Below are positions 1-11,600 of a DNA stretch of 64,000 nucleotides, piece after piece. Below the pieces are notes generated by a model that saw only the letters and a program-made list of their open reading frames with translations, was not told the DNA's origin and did not search any database. Position 1 is the first letter of the stretch. Each line of letters begins with the position of its first letter. Source of the stretch: Heloderma charlesbogerti (Eukaryota; Chordata; Lepidosauria; Squamata; Helodermatidae); contig JANEZZ010000468.1 of assembly GCA_026122225.1 (NCBI GenBank), positions 831,001 to 895,000 on the forward strand, read 5' to 3'. A program made the translations under genes and the position numbers.

Positions 1-57
1 GGAACCTGGGACCTCCTGCATGCAAAACATGTGCTCTATCACACTGAGTTGTGGCCC
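1..57 (-). repeat. tRNA-derived SINE head, truncated by window edge
   Basis: Read on the minus strand, this begins GGGCCACAACTCAGTGTGAT, passes a box A-like and a GCATGCAGGAGGTCCC segment, and reaches the box B region (CAGGTTCC) at the window edge. It is the same family as the plus-strand SINE at 26589. Confidence 0.75.
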
Positions 58-59
58 CT

Positions 60-1600
60 CCTTGTTGACGCCCCCTGAGCCTCCCTTGGTATTGTGGTCC
101 TGAACCATGTAAGGCTTTATAGGTCAAAACCAGCACCTTGAATCGGGCTAGGAAACATATAGGCAGCCAGCGCAACTGGGCCAGAATCGGCATTATACAT
201 TCGGACCTTCTGGTCCCTGTTATTAATCCAACTGCCACATTTTGCATAAGCTGCAGTCTCTGAACCGTCTTCAAAGGCAGCCCCATGTAAAGCACAATGC
301 AGTAACCTAACTTAGAGGTTACCAGAGCATAGACTACTGAAGCCAGGTTATCCCTGTCCAGATATGGGGTTGTTGGGCCACCAACCAAAGGTGGTGGAAG
401 GTACTCTGTGCCACTGAGGCCACCTGAGCCTCAGGTGACAACGATGGCTCCAGGAGAACCCCCAAGTTACATTGGGTACCCTCCATCCAGTGAGAAGAAC
501 CACACACTAACATCGTCTCACTTTTGTCTGGATTGAGCTTCAGTTTACTAGCTCTCATCCAGTCCATTGTTGCAGTGAGGCACTGATTTAGCACATCTGC
601 AGCCTCACCTGATGAGGATGAAAAGGAGAAACAGAACTGTGTGTCATCAGCATACTGATGACAACACAGTCCAAAACTCTGAATGACTGCACTCAACAGT
701 TACATGTACAGTAGATGTTAAATATTACGGGGGACTAAAACAACCCCAGTGAAACCCCATAGTAGAGAATCTATGGGGCTGAGCAATATTCCCCAAGCAT
801 CACTTTCTGGAGCTGGCCATCCAAGTAAGAGCAAAAGCATGACAATGCAGTACTTCCCACTCCCAACTCAGTTACCCCAGAAGGATACAATGGCTGATGG
901 TATCAAAAGCCACTGAAAGATCAAGGAGAATCAACAGGGTCACACTCCCACTATCTCTTTCCCGACATAGGTCATCATACCAGGCAACCAAGGTTGTTTC
1001 CATGCCCAAACCCATCCTGAACCCCGACTGAAATGGATCCAAATAATTGGTCTCATCAACAGCATGTTGAGACAGTCCCATGGTTGTCAAGGAGGTCATG
1101 AAATCCTGAGCTGCCCCAGACAAGGTTCCCTCGGCATACATGTTATATCTGGAGGATCTCAACAGCACTTCCAAGACCACCTCCATCAGCTCAGGTAGTG
1201 AAACTCTTGGGCAGTGGGATGGATGTTATGCAAAAAGAACCCCCAATCTGTCCAGCAGGCCCAACCCAAAGTGCAAACACCCCAGACTAGTAGTCAGATG
1301 GACAGGGAGCCTGGAGAGAGAGATGGAATTCCTATAGATCACAGCAACCCGCCCTCCCCATCCGACAAGTCTACCTTGAGGCTGAGCCAAATACCCTGGT
1401 GGGCACAGCGGGGAGAGACTCACTCCTCCCTGCTCACCCACCCAGGTCTTGGTTATGCATGTCAGAGTGGCCACTCATCCACTATTAAATCATGAATGAG
1501 GGATATCTTATTTTGAATTGATCTGGCATTTAAGAGCAGCATCCGAAGACCCGAGGGCAGGCTGATAGGGCAACCACCAAACCTGCAGGTGTGGGGGAGG
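60..1600 (-). mobile_element. L2/CR1-superfamily LINE remnant, EN and RT pieces
   Basis: Several minus-strand peptide blocks in order belong to the ORF2 of a non-LTR retrotransposon: an endonuclease start (ISLIHDLIVDEW, ITKTWVGEQGG, LCPPGY, GGRVAVIYRNSISL) at about 1540-1226, then LSGAAQDFMTSLTTMGLSQ, then reverse transcriptase blocks DPFQSGFRMGLGMETTLVAW and LLILLDLSVAFDTISHCILL (about 1050-870), QYADDTQFCFSFSSSSGEAA (about 660-600), DWMRASKLKLNPDKS, and GLPLKTVQRLQLMQN (about 290-240). The YADD catalytic box is intact. The rest is broken by frameshifts, stops and an internal deletion joining the endonuclease part to the RT part near 1050. A dead copy. Confidence 0.88.
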
Positions 1601-1619
1601 GATGGTTAGATTTGGTAAA

Positions 1620-2110
1620 AGAAAAAAGGTGGAGCAGCAGGAGACACTGCTGGATGATTACAATGATGCTAATAGTGATACTAATAATGATAACACCCCT
1701 GCCCCCTTTGACAAGCGATGTGTAGCTGTGAGTTTATGGCAGCCTGAGTGTTTCCAGGAACAAAACTGCAGCTACTTTCTGAAACTAAAACTCTGTCATG
1801 CATTCAGCACCGAGCAAAGATCTTTTTATTTTCACAAGTTTTTTATTCCTCTGCATATTTTGCTGCTGTGTTAAAGTCATTTTTAACCTGGTAATATCTT
1901 TTAGCTTTCTGTGTGGTTGATGGCTATTTTATGTTCATCTCTCTGTTTCAATTTGCTATACTGCGTTTTGGTTTGTTGTATATAGATTCTTGGATTGTAT
2001 TGATTTTATTCTACATCGTCCTGAGAGGTATTTGCTGTAGGATGACTAACATATTTTAGAAATACATAAATAAAATAAATATGGGGAAAAAATGCAAAAT
2101 TGGGCCTTAC
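1620..2110. other. Intronic stretch, no feature recognised
   Basis: A/T-rich in its second half (1800-2100). I see no conserved coding block, RNA gene or clear repeat boundary here. Confidence 0.4.
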
Positions 2111-2220
2111 CCGAGAATTCAGTCCATTGGATAGGTTGCTGGCAGTCCTCCTTACCACGCCTGATGTGAGTGTGGTGTCATCATCCATGGGTGACTTGGT
2201 CCTTGGGGGAACAATGCCAA
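2111..2220 (-). CDS. PLEKHA6: PLEKHA6 exon: [16 protein letters not shown] segment
   Basis: 110 nt: two bases completing Val, then [20 protein letters not shown] and [16 protein letters not shown], ending in phase 0 at donor GTAAGG. Mammals have VVPPRTKSP and SAVVRRNASGLTNGL here. This is the last exon recognised before the left edge; the conserved C-terminal exons should lie beyond it. Confidence 0.95.
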
Positions 2221-2642
2221 CTAGAAGATAGCAAAGGAAGATATTTCATTAGCAAGAAGAAACAAATCAGATTTCTGGAAGTGGCAATACAGATGGGCAG
2301 ATATCACCATATTTCTGATAGATCCTTCTTTGGAACAATGTGAGTCCTTCCTCTCAAGGAGTGATGGCTTCACACACACCCCGCCAAAGTTTCCCCCTCC
2401 TCCCCCAAATGTATATAACTACATTATTTTCAGTTACCAGTTGGCTGGGACATCAGGATTTGACAACCAAAAGTATCATGAAAAACAGGTCATTTTTCAC
2501 TGAAAATGTTATTCACAGCTATTTAAAATATCTATATATCCCACCTTTCAGTTGCATACAGCAATGCCCAAGGCAACTTACAATCAATCTAATTAAAATC
2601 ATATTACAGTAAAACATAATACAGTAGTGGCAGTTTAAATAC

Positions 2643-2679
<37 letters not shown>

Positions 2680-5600
2680 AGAGTTTGAGGAACCAGGATA
2701 TAGAGGCCAAAGAAGATCATAGGCTCATCAAAATAAAAATGAGGACTGGGACCCTCAATCTTTAACTGTTGTGCAGAAGAGGAAGTATTGAGAGGGGCAT
2801 CTGCTCATGACATAGCACCAGTGGAGTGAGCCAAGCAGCACCTGCTGAAATTCCCTCTTCCAAACAACCAAAAGATAGAGGAACCTTGTCCTTTGTTGAA
2901 TGTGGTCATCTCAAATGAGGCACTTTGGGTTAGAACAGGGGTGGGAACCTCTTTCAGCCTGAGGGCCAAATTCAATTTTGGAGAAGCTCTCAGGGGCTGC
3001 ATTCCGGTGGTTGGTGGGACTGAGGGTAAAGGTAAAAGGGATATGGCTGAATTACCAAAAATACCAGCATAATGTTCTTACTGCATTTCAGCATTTTAGA
3101 ATAGGGGGAAAACTGCACAAAAGCTGGGAAGTCACCAACTGGTGGTGGGAGTGGGGCCAGGAGAAGGGGTGGGGTGATCTGGGGAATCCCTGAAAGCCAA
3201 ATTTGGACCCCAGGAGGGCTGGATTTGGCCCACAGGCCTGAGGTTTCCCATCTCTGGGTTAGAAGAACATAAAAATTGGTAAAACCAATCAGGTCGCCTC
3301 CTAAATTGCATGTTGTTTGCAGGTACCTTTGTTGAGAGCAACCTGCTTGTCAGCCTCTTGGTCTTGCCTTGTTTGCAACAGACCAGCTTCTACTGTAGAA
3401 CTGGAAACCAATGTTCGGTGATGGTCCTTCTTGCTCTGCTCAAGGCTGGACTTGGACTGTGGGGAGCAAATACATTTCCTGTGAGATGCTGCAGGGGCAG
3501 CCGAAGAGACGTCCTGCCTCCAGACAGATGCCACTTTCCTTAACTACACAGATTTCAGACACAAACATACATGTCAAAAAATGAACAGAAATGCCCAGGC
3601 AGAAACGGGGAAAGGAAGCAGTCACCAGAGAAGCACCTGTGCAGGGTTTTCCCCACCATCATTAGAAAATAACTCAGAAAAAGTGCCCAATGTCTGAGAA
3701 CCAATCAGTCGGGGGGGGGGCAGGGAATGGTGGAGGCAAATTCATGTCTGACACATATTTGAAGAACCAGAAGCAAACCAACGATGTGGGGGGTTCATTC
3801 AGAGCCTATTGTACCCAAAACATTGGCTTTGGGGGTGAGGGTGGATAGAATTTTCTCCATTCCTAAGTCAAAGCAAAGTCAGGTTGTGGGTGATGGTGCT
3901 TTACAGCCCCAGCCTTCCAGAGCCTTTCTTATCAGCCACAATCCAAGCTTATTAAAGTGTGTGGAAATATTTGCATTGGGTTTGGTTCAATTGAAGATCA
4001 CGCCTCCGTGAATCAATGGTCAAGGTATGACCAGTTGCTAACAGGATTTAGAAATTTCAGGCTGGCTGGAGATTAGATAGATAGATAAATAGATAGATAG
4101 ATAGATGGATGGATGGAACATAAGCTGCCACCACTACTCCACTCCGACGAATGGGAACTAGAAACCGTACAAGAGCAACAGACCTTTGGAAAATCGTTGT
4201 GCTCTTGATCAGAAAATAAGCAACAGCTTGAAGAAGAGGCTTTTTCTGCAGAGAAGGTTCCTCTTCTGGGAAGGATGAGCATTCTGACACCTGCACCAAA
4301 AAACTTGCCCAAGTCCCTGTCCTTCTGCTTCATCTCAAGAGCATCTCTGTGGGCAATCTCTGTTAGTCATACAGATGACTGTCACAGGGGGTGAATGGAG
4401 GAATGGGAAAGGACAACAGAACTAAAAGCCACGGGGACAAGTGACGCAGAATGGGCTGGCACAATGGGCTAAAGCAATTGCAACCATTATATTGTTCACT
4501 TGCACCAAAGAACCTGCCAGTCTGGTATTTTTTACATATATTATAATGACCTCCACCTCAGTTCATATATCAACTAAAACATGAACAGAATAAAGACATG
4601 AGTCTCACTACAGCTTCAACTGAACATCTGTGCCAAAAAAGAGTGGAAGTTTCTATGGCCGCCTTCCCTAACCTGATGCCCTCCAGATGTTTTGGACTAC
4701 ACCTCCAATTAGCCCCAGCCAGCCAGGCCAATTGTCAGGGGTGCTGGGAGTTGCTGTCAGGAGAGGACCAGGTTGGGGAAGGCTGTTCTATATGGATTTG
4801 GCCCAGAATAAACATTTGACTCACATCTCCCTTGTATCGTAATGGCATTTCCCTTAGAAATTACTGAACTTCTTAATAGCTTAATGGACAGTCAGAATCA
4901 GTGACATTAGTCCAAAATATTTTATTAGTTAAAAACAAACTTTTATGGAGATATTATGCAGGATATTATGATTGGAGGACAACCTCTAAGGCTGAATTTC
5001 AGCCATTTTTTTAAAAAGTAAAACAATTGCCTTAAGTATCTTTTTTTCTTTATTTATTTCTATGACCTTGCTCGCACTATGTTTTGCAGAGCTTCCCCTG
5101 AATCACCTAAGCTTCGCAGCTACCTCATGTTTCCGATATGCAAAGCCTGTGAAATGTCACTGGGGAAAGGAAGGTCAGTTTTAAAGTCTGGAGGTTTTCT
5201 TCTCCACCTTGCAATTGGCCTATACTGGTTGCATCCACTAAATCAGCTCTTATGAGCTCCCAATCACACAATATCCCCTCTTCATGCTGAGATGAAAAAC
5301 CAATTCAACAGCTTTAAAGCATTTCAACTGCCTTTGAGGAATTTAATGTAGATCAAATTCACCCTGGTTGAGCTGTGAAACTTCATAGATTTTAATCCAA
5401 GGTTATATTATAAACTGATCTGAAAGTTATTCTCAGAGAAATGTGTTATTGATCATGATATTTTTGCTTATAGACAAGTTTGGCATAGCGCTCTACCGTT
5501 CGACAGAGGAGCCAATGAAGTCATAGAAAGCTTGACCACTGGTATAAATATGTCGCATTTGGACATCATGCAAGCCCATAACTGTGTCAGCTGAACCTGA

Positions 5601-8600
5601 CAAACTAGTTAATCAGCTGTGGTTTGTTTGAAACAAGCCACTTTCAAATCATGTTTTACGAAACTGGCTTGTTTCAACAAGGCAGAGTTAAGATTAACCA
5701 TAGTTTTGGTTTGGACACAGCAATGAACTGTGAAGTGAAATTGGAAGCAAACATTTCTGAACTCCTTGCAGTCATGCTGGAGGAGTGGGGAGCGGGAGCA
5801 TAAGGCTTGCTGCAGCTCGTTCTTGTCACACTAAACTGTGGTTTAGCATGACGTCTGATTGCAGCCACTTAGGGCTGTAGGCTGTAATTGCAACTTAGGG
5901 CTGTAGACAGACAATTTTTTTTCAAGAGAGTAGAAAGCTGTTTGAGAGAGGTATCGCTTCTTATGTACATAAATATTTCTTTTTCCCCACTGTTGCTTCC
6001 GATCAAACAGATCTTGCAGGTTTTGGTATTGTTTCAAAGCCTGCAAAACATGTATATACCAAGCCAAAATCCCTCCTTTTAACCTGACTTTAGCTCTTGG
6101 GGATGGGTGGAGGAATGTTTCTCTCTAGCTTAGGTATCTGATGTCAGATCTGAGTCCCACTCCTACCTTCTGCCCTCATCCAGTTAGGGTAGATCACAAT
6201 CAGCCATTCAGAGAATGTAGCTCCTGACATTCTCAAAAAGGCAAATTGTCCCAGAAGCTTTAGGCAGGTGACATTTCTCATACCTGGATATAATCCACAC
6301 ATAAGAAAAAACATTATTTGTGAAACTGCCCTTATTATCCATAATGGGCCTAAGGGAGCATCAGCTGGCTGAGACAGATGCCTTGTTAACCAACTGGTTA
6401 CATATCCCTCCCCAACTCCAGCTGAGTGTGGCAGAGGATAGAGCATGCCTCTGGCTCTCAGACGTCATTTTGGTACCTGTCCCCTCTTCGCCTCACTGCT
6501 TTGCTGCCAGGAAGGGGAGTTAGGATACGGCCAAAGGCGGCTTTCAGTAGGGAGCGGAGGGACAGTCGGAGGAGATTCCAAGGGCACATATGATTTGGGG
6601 AGGGGAGGTCGAGGTGGACCAGGCTCCTGGAGTGAAGAGGAAGCTGAGAAGTGTTAGGAGTAAGAGCAGAGAAACTGTGAGAATGGGAAGGAAAAGAGAA
6701 TTAGTGAGACACAGACTCAAACAGAGGCAGGTGCTACACCCAGGGCAGGGCAGCTACAACTGAGCACCCCAATAGCCCAGACATCATCCAGCCCAGCCTT
6801 TTTCCTTGCTGGGCAACCTGGTATCAAGCCATGCAAGCCTGTCAGTGTCACTGACTGAACCATGTATGCAATATGAGAGGGGGCTTGACTTTCAACCACT
6901 TCAAAAATATCTGTCATTTCAAAATAAAAATGCATCTCTTTCAAGGCACATTCTCCAGAATGCAGATATTTTATGGTCCTTGCAGTCTTAGACTGCCACA
7001 CAATGCAAAAGACTATCTAAGGCAGAGGTGCAGAACCTCTTTCACTCCGAGGGCCAAATTCCATTTCTGAGGTGCTCTCAGGGGCTGCATTCCAGTGCTG
7101 GGGGGGTCAGGGGCAAAGGGGAGCTTTGCCAAAGGCAAAGGGGTGAAAAGACCAAAGATGCCACCATATTGTAGCTTAAAGCTTACTGCCAGTAACTGAG
7201 CCTTAGGAGAGGTATTTGACCTTTTAGCATGGTGGAAAACTATGCAAAAGCCAGGAAAAGGGGAAGAAGGTGTGGCATTCTGGGGAACCTTGGAGAGTTG
7301 GACTGGGACCCCTGGAGGGCCAGATTTGGCTGCTAGGCCTGAGGTTCTGCACCCCTGATCTAAGGACACAACTGCTGTAGGCTTGAAAGACCCAATGGTG
7401 ATTCCATGTGCATTGATGTCACAGGGTTCTAGCCACAGAGGAAGTGAAGTCCCCACACATGCATAGGGATGGAAAGGTGAGTGGGACTAGAGTTGATGGT
7501 AGTTTCAAGTCAGGAGGAGTTTGGGTTTGATGACAAATGTGACCTGAGTGGTTTAAAAAAAAAGCTGCCCACCCTTAGGCTAGAAATTTCACTCAAAACA
7601 TTTGGCCTGTCCTACTAGAATAGATAATGTATATCCGTTTCTGCAGTACCTTTTATAGGCAAGGACATAACACCATCAGTACCATACCTAACCATCTTTG
7701 CCCTGTAGACTTCCATTTATGGCTGCTATGTGGTGTAAGAAGGAGTTGAATAGGCTGTAAAGCTCACACTACATAACAACCACAACGGAATCATTCCGAA
7801 ACTGTAGGGTGCTTGAAGCATCCCTGCCTATTGGACATTCACTGCTGTGATATATGTGTGCACCTGGTTGTTTTTTTAAAATGTCCATCACTTAGGGTTG
7901 TATCCAATGTTAGTCTAACATAAGCCCCATTCATTTCAGTGGAGCTACTCTAAGTAGGACTGACATTGGATACAACCCATGGAAACCACTTGGCATTGCA
8001 CCATATAGCAACTATCACTATATGGTGATTTTTTTTGCCTGGCAGCATTTCTCTGGGTCACCATCATTTTTTTAAAAATGTTAGGATTTGATGTGCTGTA
8101 GAGATCAACTGCTCACTAAGGCTGCATCCACAGCATTCTGGAAAACAGCAGGAGCAATTTCCTCTTTAACACTATGGCGATACTAGTCCTGATCTAGCAT
8201 TCGTAATTTGATAACCGAGCAAACATAACGGAGGAAGGGTGCTTTGCTGTAGGATGACTCCCCTGGTAATTATTGTCCTAAATGCTAACTTCAGCAGCTT
8301 CTGCTAACCAAATAAAAGTCAACAGGCTAGTGAAAGCAATGGATTTTATCGTATCGCAATCAATATCTGGTCTATTTAATGTCTATTCTAAGGGAAATTT
8401 TAAAAACTCAGATATTTTAATGGCCATTTCCAGGTGTCGCATTTTGCAGTTGATTGGCACTATGAATCAGTGTGTCTGTTACTTGAAATCTATACTTTAG
8501 CTTGCCAGTCCTTGTGCCTGTTATTCCTGAGAGTCTTACTGCATTAGTAGGATCAACATGGCTATCACAGCTACTGTTACAATGAAATAGCTGTGGCAGC

Positions 8601-11600
8601 TCTACCCCAGCCTCCTCCATACGCCCTCCCACTTCCATCAGAGGCTCTCTCCTTCAACATCCTTCCTGCTGCACACCTTGCTTTGGCACTGCTATTAGCA
8701 CTGGGAATTAACAGTCTGGAAGCCCCCCGAAGTGCCATGAGTTTTCAGCCAACCTCATAACCTTTTAACAGTTGGGTCCAGCCAGGGGCCCTTTGACTTT
8801 CATCTGAAAAATCTACTTCAGCAGCCTCTACCAGTACAGAACAAGGCCTGGGTTGCCACCTACTGGTGGAATGATAATCTTCAAAACAGAAGCATGGGGG
8901 GTGGGGGCTCCAGATGCTTTGAACTACAACTCCCATAAGCCCTTGTCAACCTGGCTCATGGTTAGGGATTATGGGAGTTGCCATTCAAAACATCTGGAGG
9001 GCACCAAGTTGCCCCTCCCCTGCATTAGAGAGCATCCTGCTCACAGATAGTAGCACTCCTCCCACCCCCATTTTGCTGCATCTTCAGTGGTCCTGGGCAA
9101 GGCTGAATTTGCCCACCTCGTTGCTGCCTTGCTTGGTAGGGGAGCTCTGGGATCCAGACACGAGGGAGAAAGGGCTCAGTGGACTCGTGAGGCTGGCTGA
9201 GCTCAAAGGGCTGGCTGGGCTGTTGGAGCTGTAGGTTCCTGATGGGCCCAGGGTCACTGCAGAGAAAGAGCAGAAAAGGGAAAGAATGATGAGTAAGCCA
9301 TCCATGCATTTCCACTGAAAGATGAGTCAGCAGGAATGGTGAGCTGCTTGATGGTATGCTAGAGATGGATAGACAGTGTGTGCATCGGCGTGGGGGGTGG
9401 GGATAGGCCGACTCTTCCTTGAAAAGCTGGAAAAAGACCTTTAAAACAGAGTTATGAAACTCAAAATGCATAGGGATTACAAAACTAGCTTTCCATGACA
9501 GCTTTTCGCATTTTAGGGCTAAACTACATGTAGTGTTAAATGCGTAGCATGTAGATGATCCTAAAGTTTTTGTTTTTGTTTATACTTTAGGGTTAAGTGC
9601 ATGGGGCCACGATCTGGATCAGGACCCCCCATTCATGGGTAGGGGGGTTAAACCTTCCCACCCATCTGCTTTGTCCCCTAAATTCCCCCTCCATGCAGGA
9701 GCCGCCCTCCCTCAATTGGTGCCAATTGGGGGTTGTTTTTCCTTTAGCCATGCATGAGGGGGAATTTAAGGAGGTATGTGGCTGGGTTGGAAGGTTTAAC
9801 ATCCTTACCCGTATGCAGTGGTCCCAATCTAGACTGGGCCCACACAGACTTACACTAAAGTTAAATGAAAGTCACGATCAGCTATATGCTATGCATTTAA
9901 TGTAGCATTTAGTTTAGCTTTTTATTTTCTGCCCTGGCTTCTGTCATAGATTGGTAAAGCTTTCATGATCATAGGGTGAGCAAGGGAATATGTTACACCT
10001 CCTCCCTATCAGCCACCTATGGATTCATAGGGAGCTGCTACCATGCACCCTCATGCAGCATCAGGGCTGGAAACTAGAACCTTCAAACTCTTATTGAGGT
10101 CCTCTGAACTCACAACATTTTTCTTATATGGATGTAAGGGGAAAAGCATATTTATACCCATGTATACGCAATCATGTGGGAAAAAACCACGTGAGCTTCA
10201 CCATTTAATGGATCACCATTAGTTTGGTGAGGTGGAAGGCTGAATCTGCACATAGCAGTTACACTTTTATCATACCGTTATCATAACCATTGCTGCCCAC
10301 TGGTGTCATGTGTACCAATAGTTATGATAACAGTATGATAACGGTATAACTGCTATGTGTAGATTCAGCAGAAGTCACTGGGGGGCGTTAGAGCCTCGCA
10401 CACTTGATGCAGGAGACAGAGGGGAACACGCATATTCAGGAAATGGATACCTGCATTTGGAACAGTGTGCACAATTTGGGTGTGTTCCCCCACCCGCTCC
10501 AGCTTCTCAAAGAAGATACTGAAGGGCTTGAAAAGATGCAGAAAAGGGCAACCAAAATTACCAAAAAGTTGGAGCACTTTCCCTACAAGGATACAGCTAA
10601 AGCATTTGGGGCTTTTTACTTCAGAAAAAAGACAATGAAGGGTGGGGGGGGGTGCTCAGGGGTATGACAGAGATTGATAAAAAATATGCATTGCATGGAT
10701 AAAGTGGATAGAAAGAAGATAGAACTCAACTGCAGATTGGCAAAAGATTCAGGACAGAAAAAGCGTTTAAAACCAACATCAAGCTAGCACAAGCCTGCTA
10801 GCGTGACGGGACTTTCCCCTCCCCATTGCAGCTCTCTGTGCTGCCCCCAAACCTGCCCTGGATGGTTTCCCAGCCCTCCAGAGCAGAATTTGAGGGCCCA
10901 TGTGGTGTGTGCACATGTGAGGCAAGGAAGGGGAAATTGGCCCCCTCACAGTTCCTCTGACAAAACTGCTTCCATCAGGGGAATGACATCTTAGGATACA
11001 ACCCCAAAACAGAATATCTTCACACAACACATATTTAATTTATGGGATCCATTGCTGCAAGATATAGTGTTGGCCACCAGATGTTAGACAGCTCTAAAAG
11101 GAGGTCTGACAAATTCAAGGAGGATAAATAAGAGTGAAAGTGGGATTTATGTGTGCTAGATAAATGGAACTTTATTTATTTTGGTTATTTTGATAGATTT
11201 TTGCCCCACTATTTTAGATAAAGTATTCAAAGCAGATGATAAAGTGTAATGAAACAAGATAAAATATATGTTTAATTTTTTAAAAATCACCTTAAAACAG
11301 ACATAAGAAAAAGAATAACACCCCAAAAATAAAAACAACAATAGCACCACCAGAAAGAGCATCAGAGCATTCAGTCAAAAACCAAATGCCTCTAGAAACA
11401 AAAAGATTTTGACTGCCCTGGGAAAGATAAGCAGTATTTCTGGCCCTTGAATACAGGTCGTTGCAGGGCAAACAAGATGCACATTGACTTCAGTGACTGA
11501 ACTCAAGATTCCATCATATTGCTAAGATTTGAGGATGTACATAGCTAATACAAAGGGATTGTCTAAATGGAGGTATAAAATTCTTTCTGCAGATTTTCTT

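Noticed and set aside
2641..2679. Microsatellites as CRISPR-like arrays
   Set aside because: Mono- to tetranucleotide repeats without spacers, in a vertebrate genome.
7013..7456. Minus-strand open frame of 147 codons
   Set aside because: It lies mainly within the CAGGGGTG MITE copy; a similar translation appears at other copies (3132-3341, 51331-51741).
9597..9905. Open frames on both strands
   Set aside because: By-products of the palindromic element at 9517-9918.
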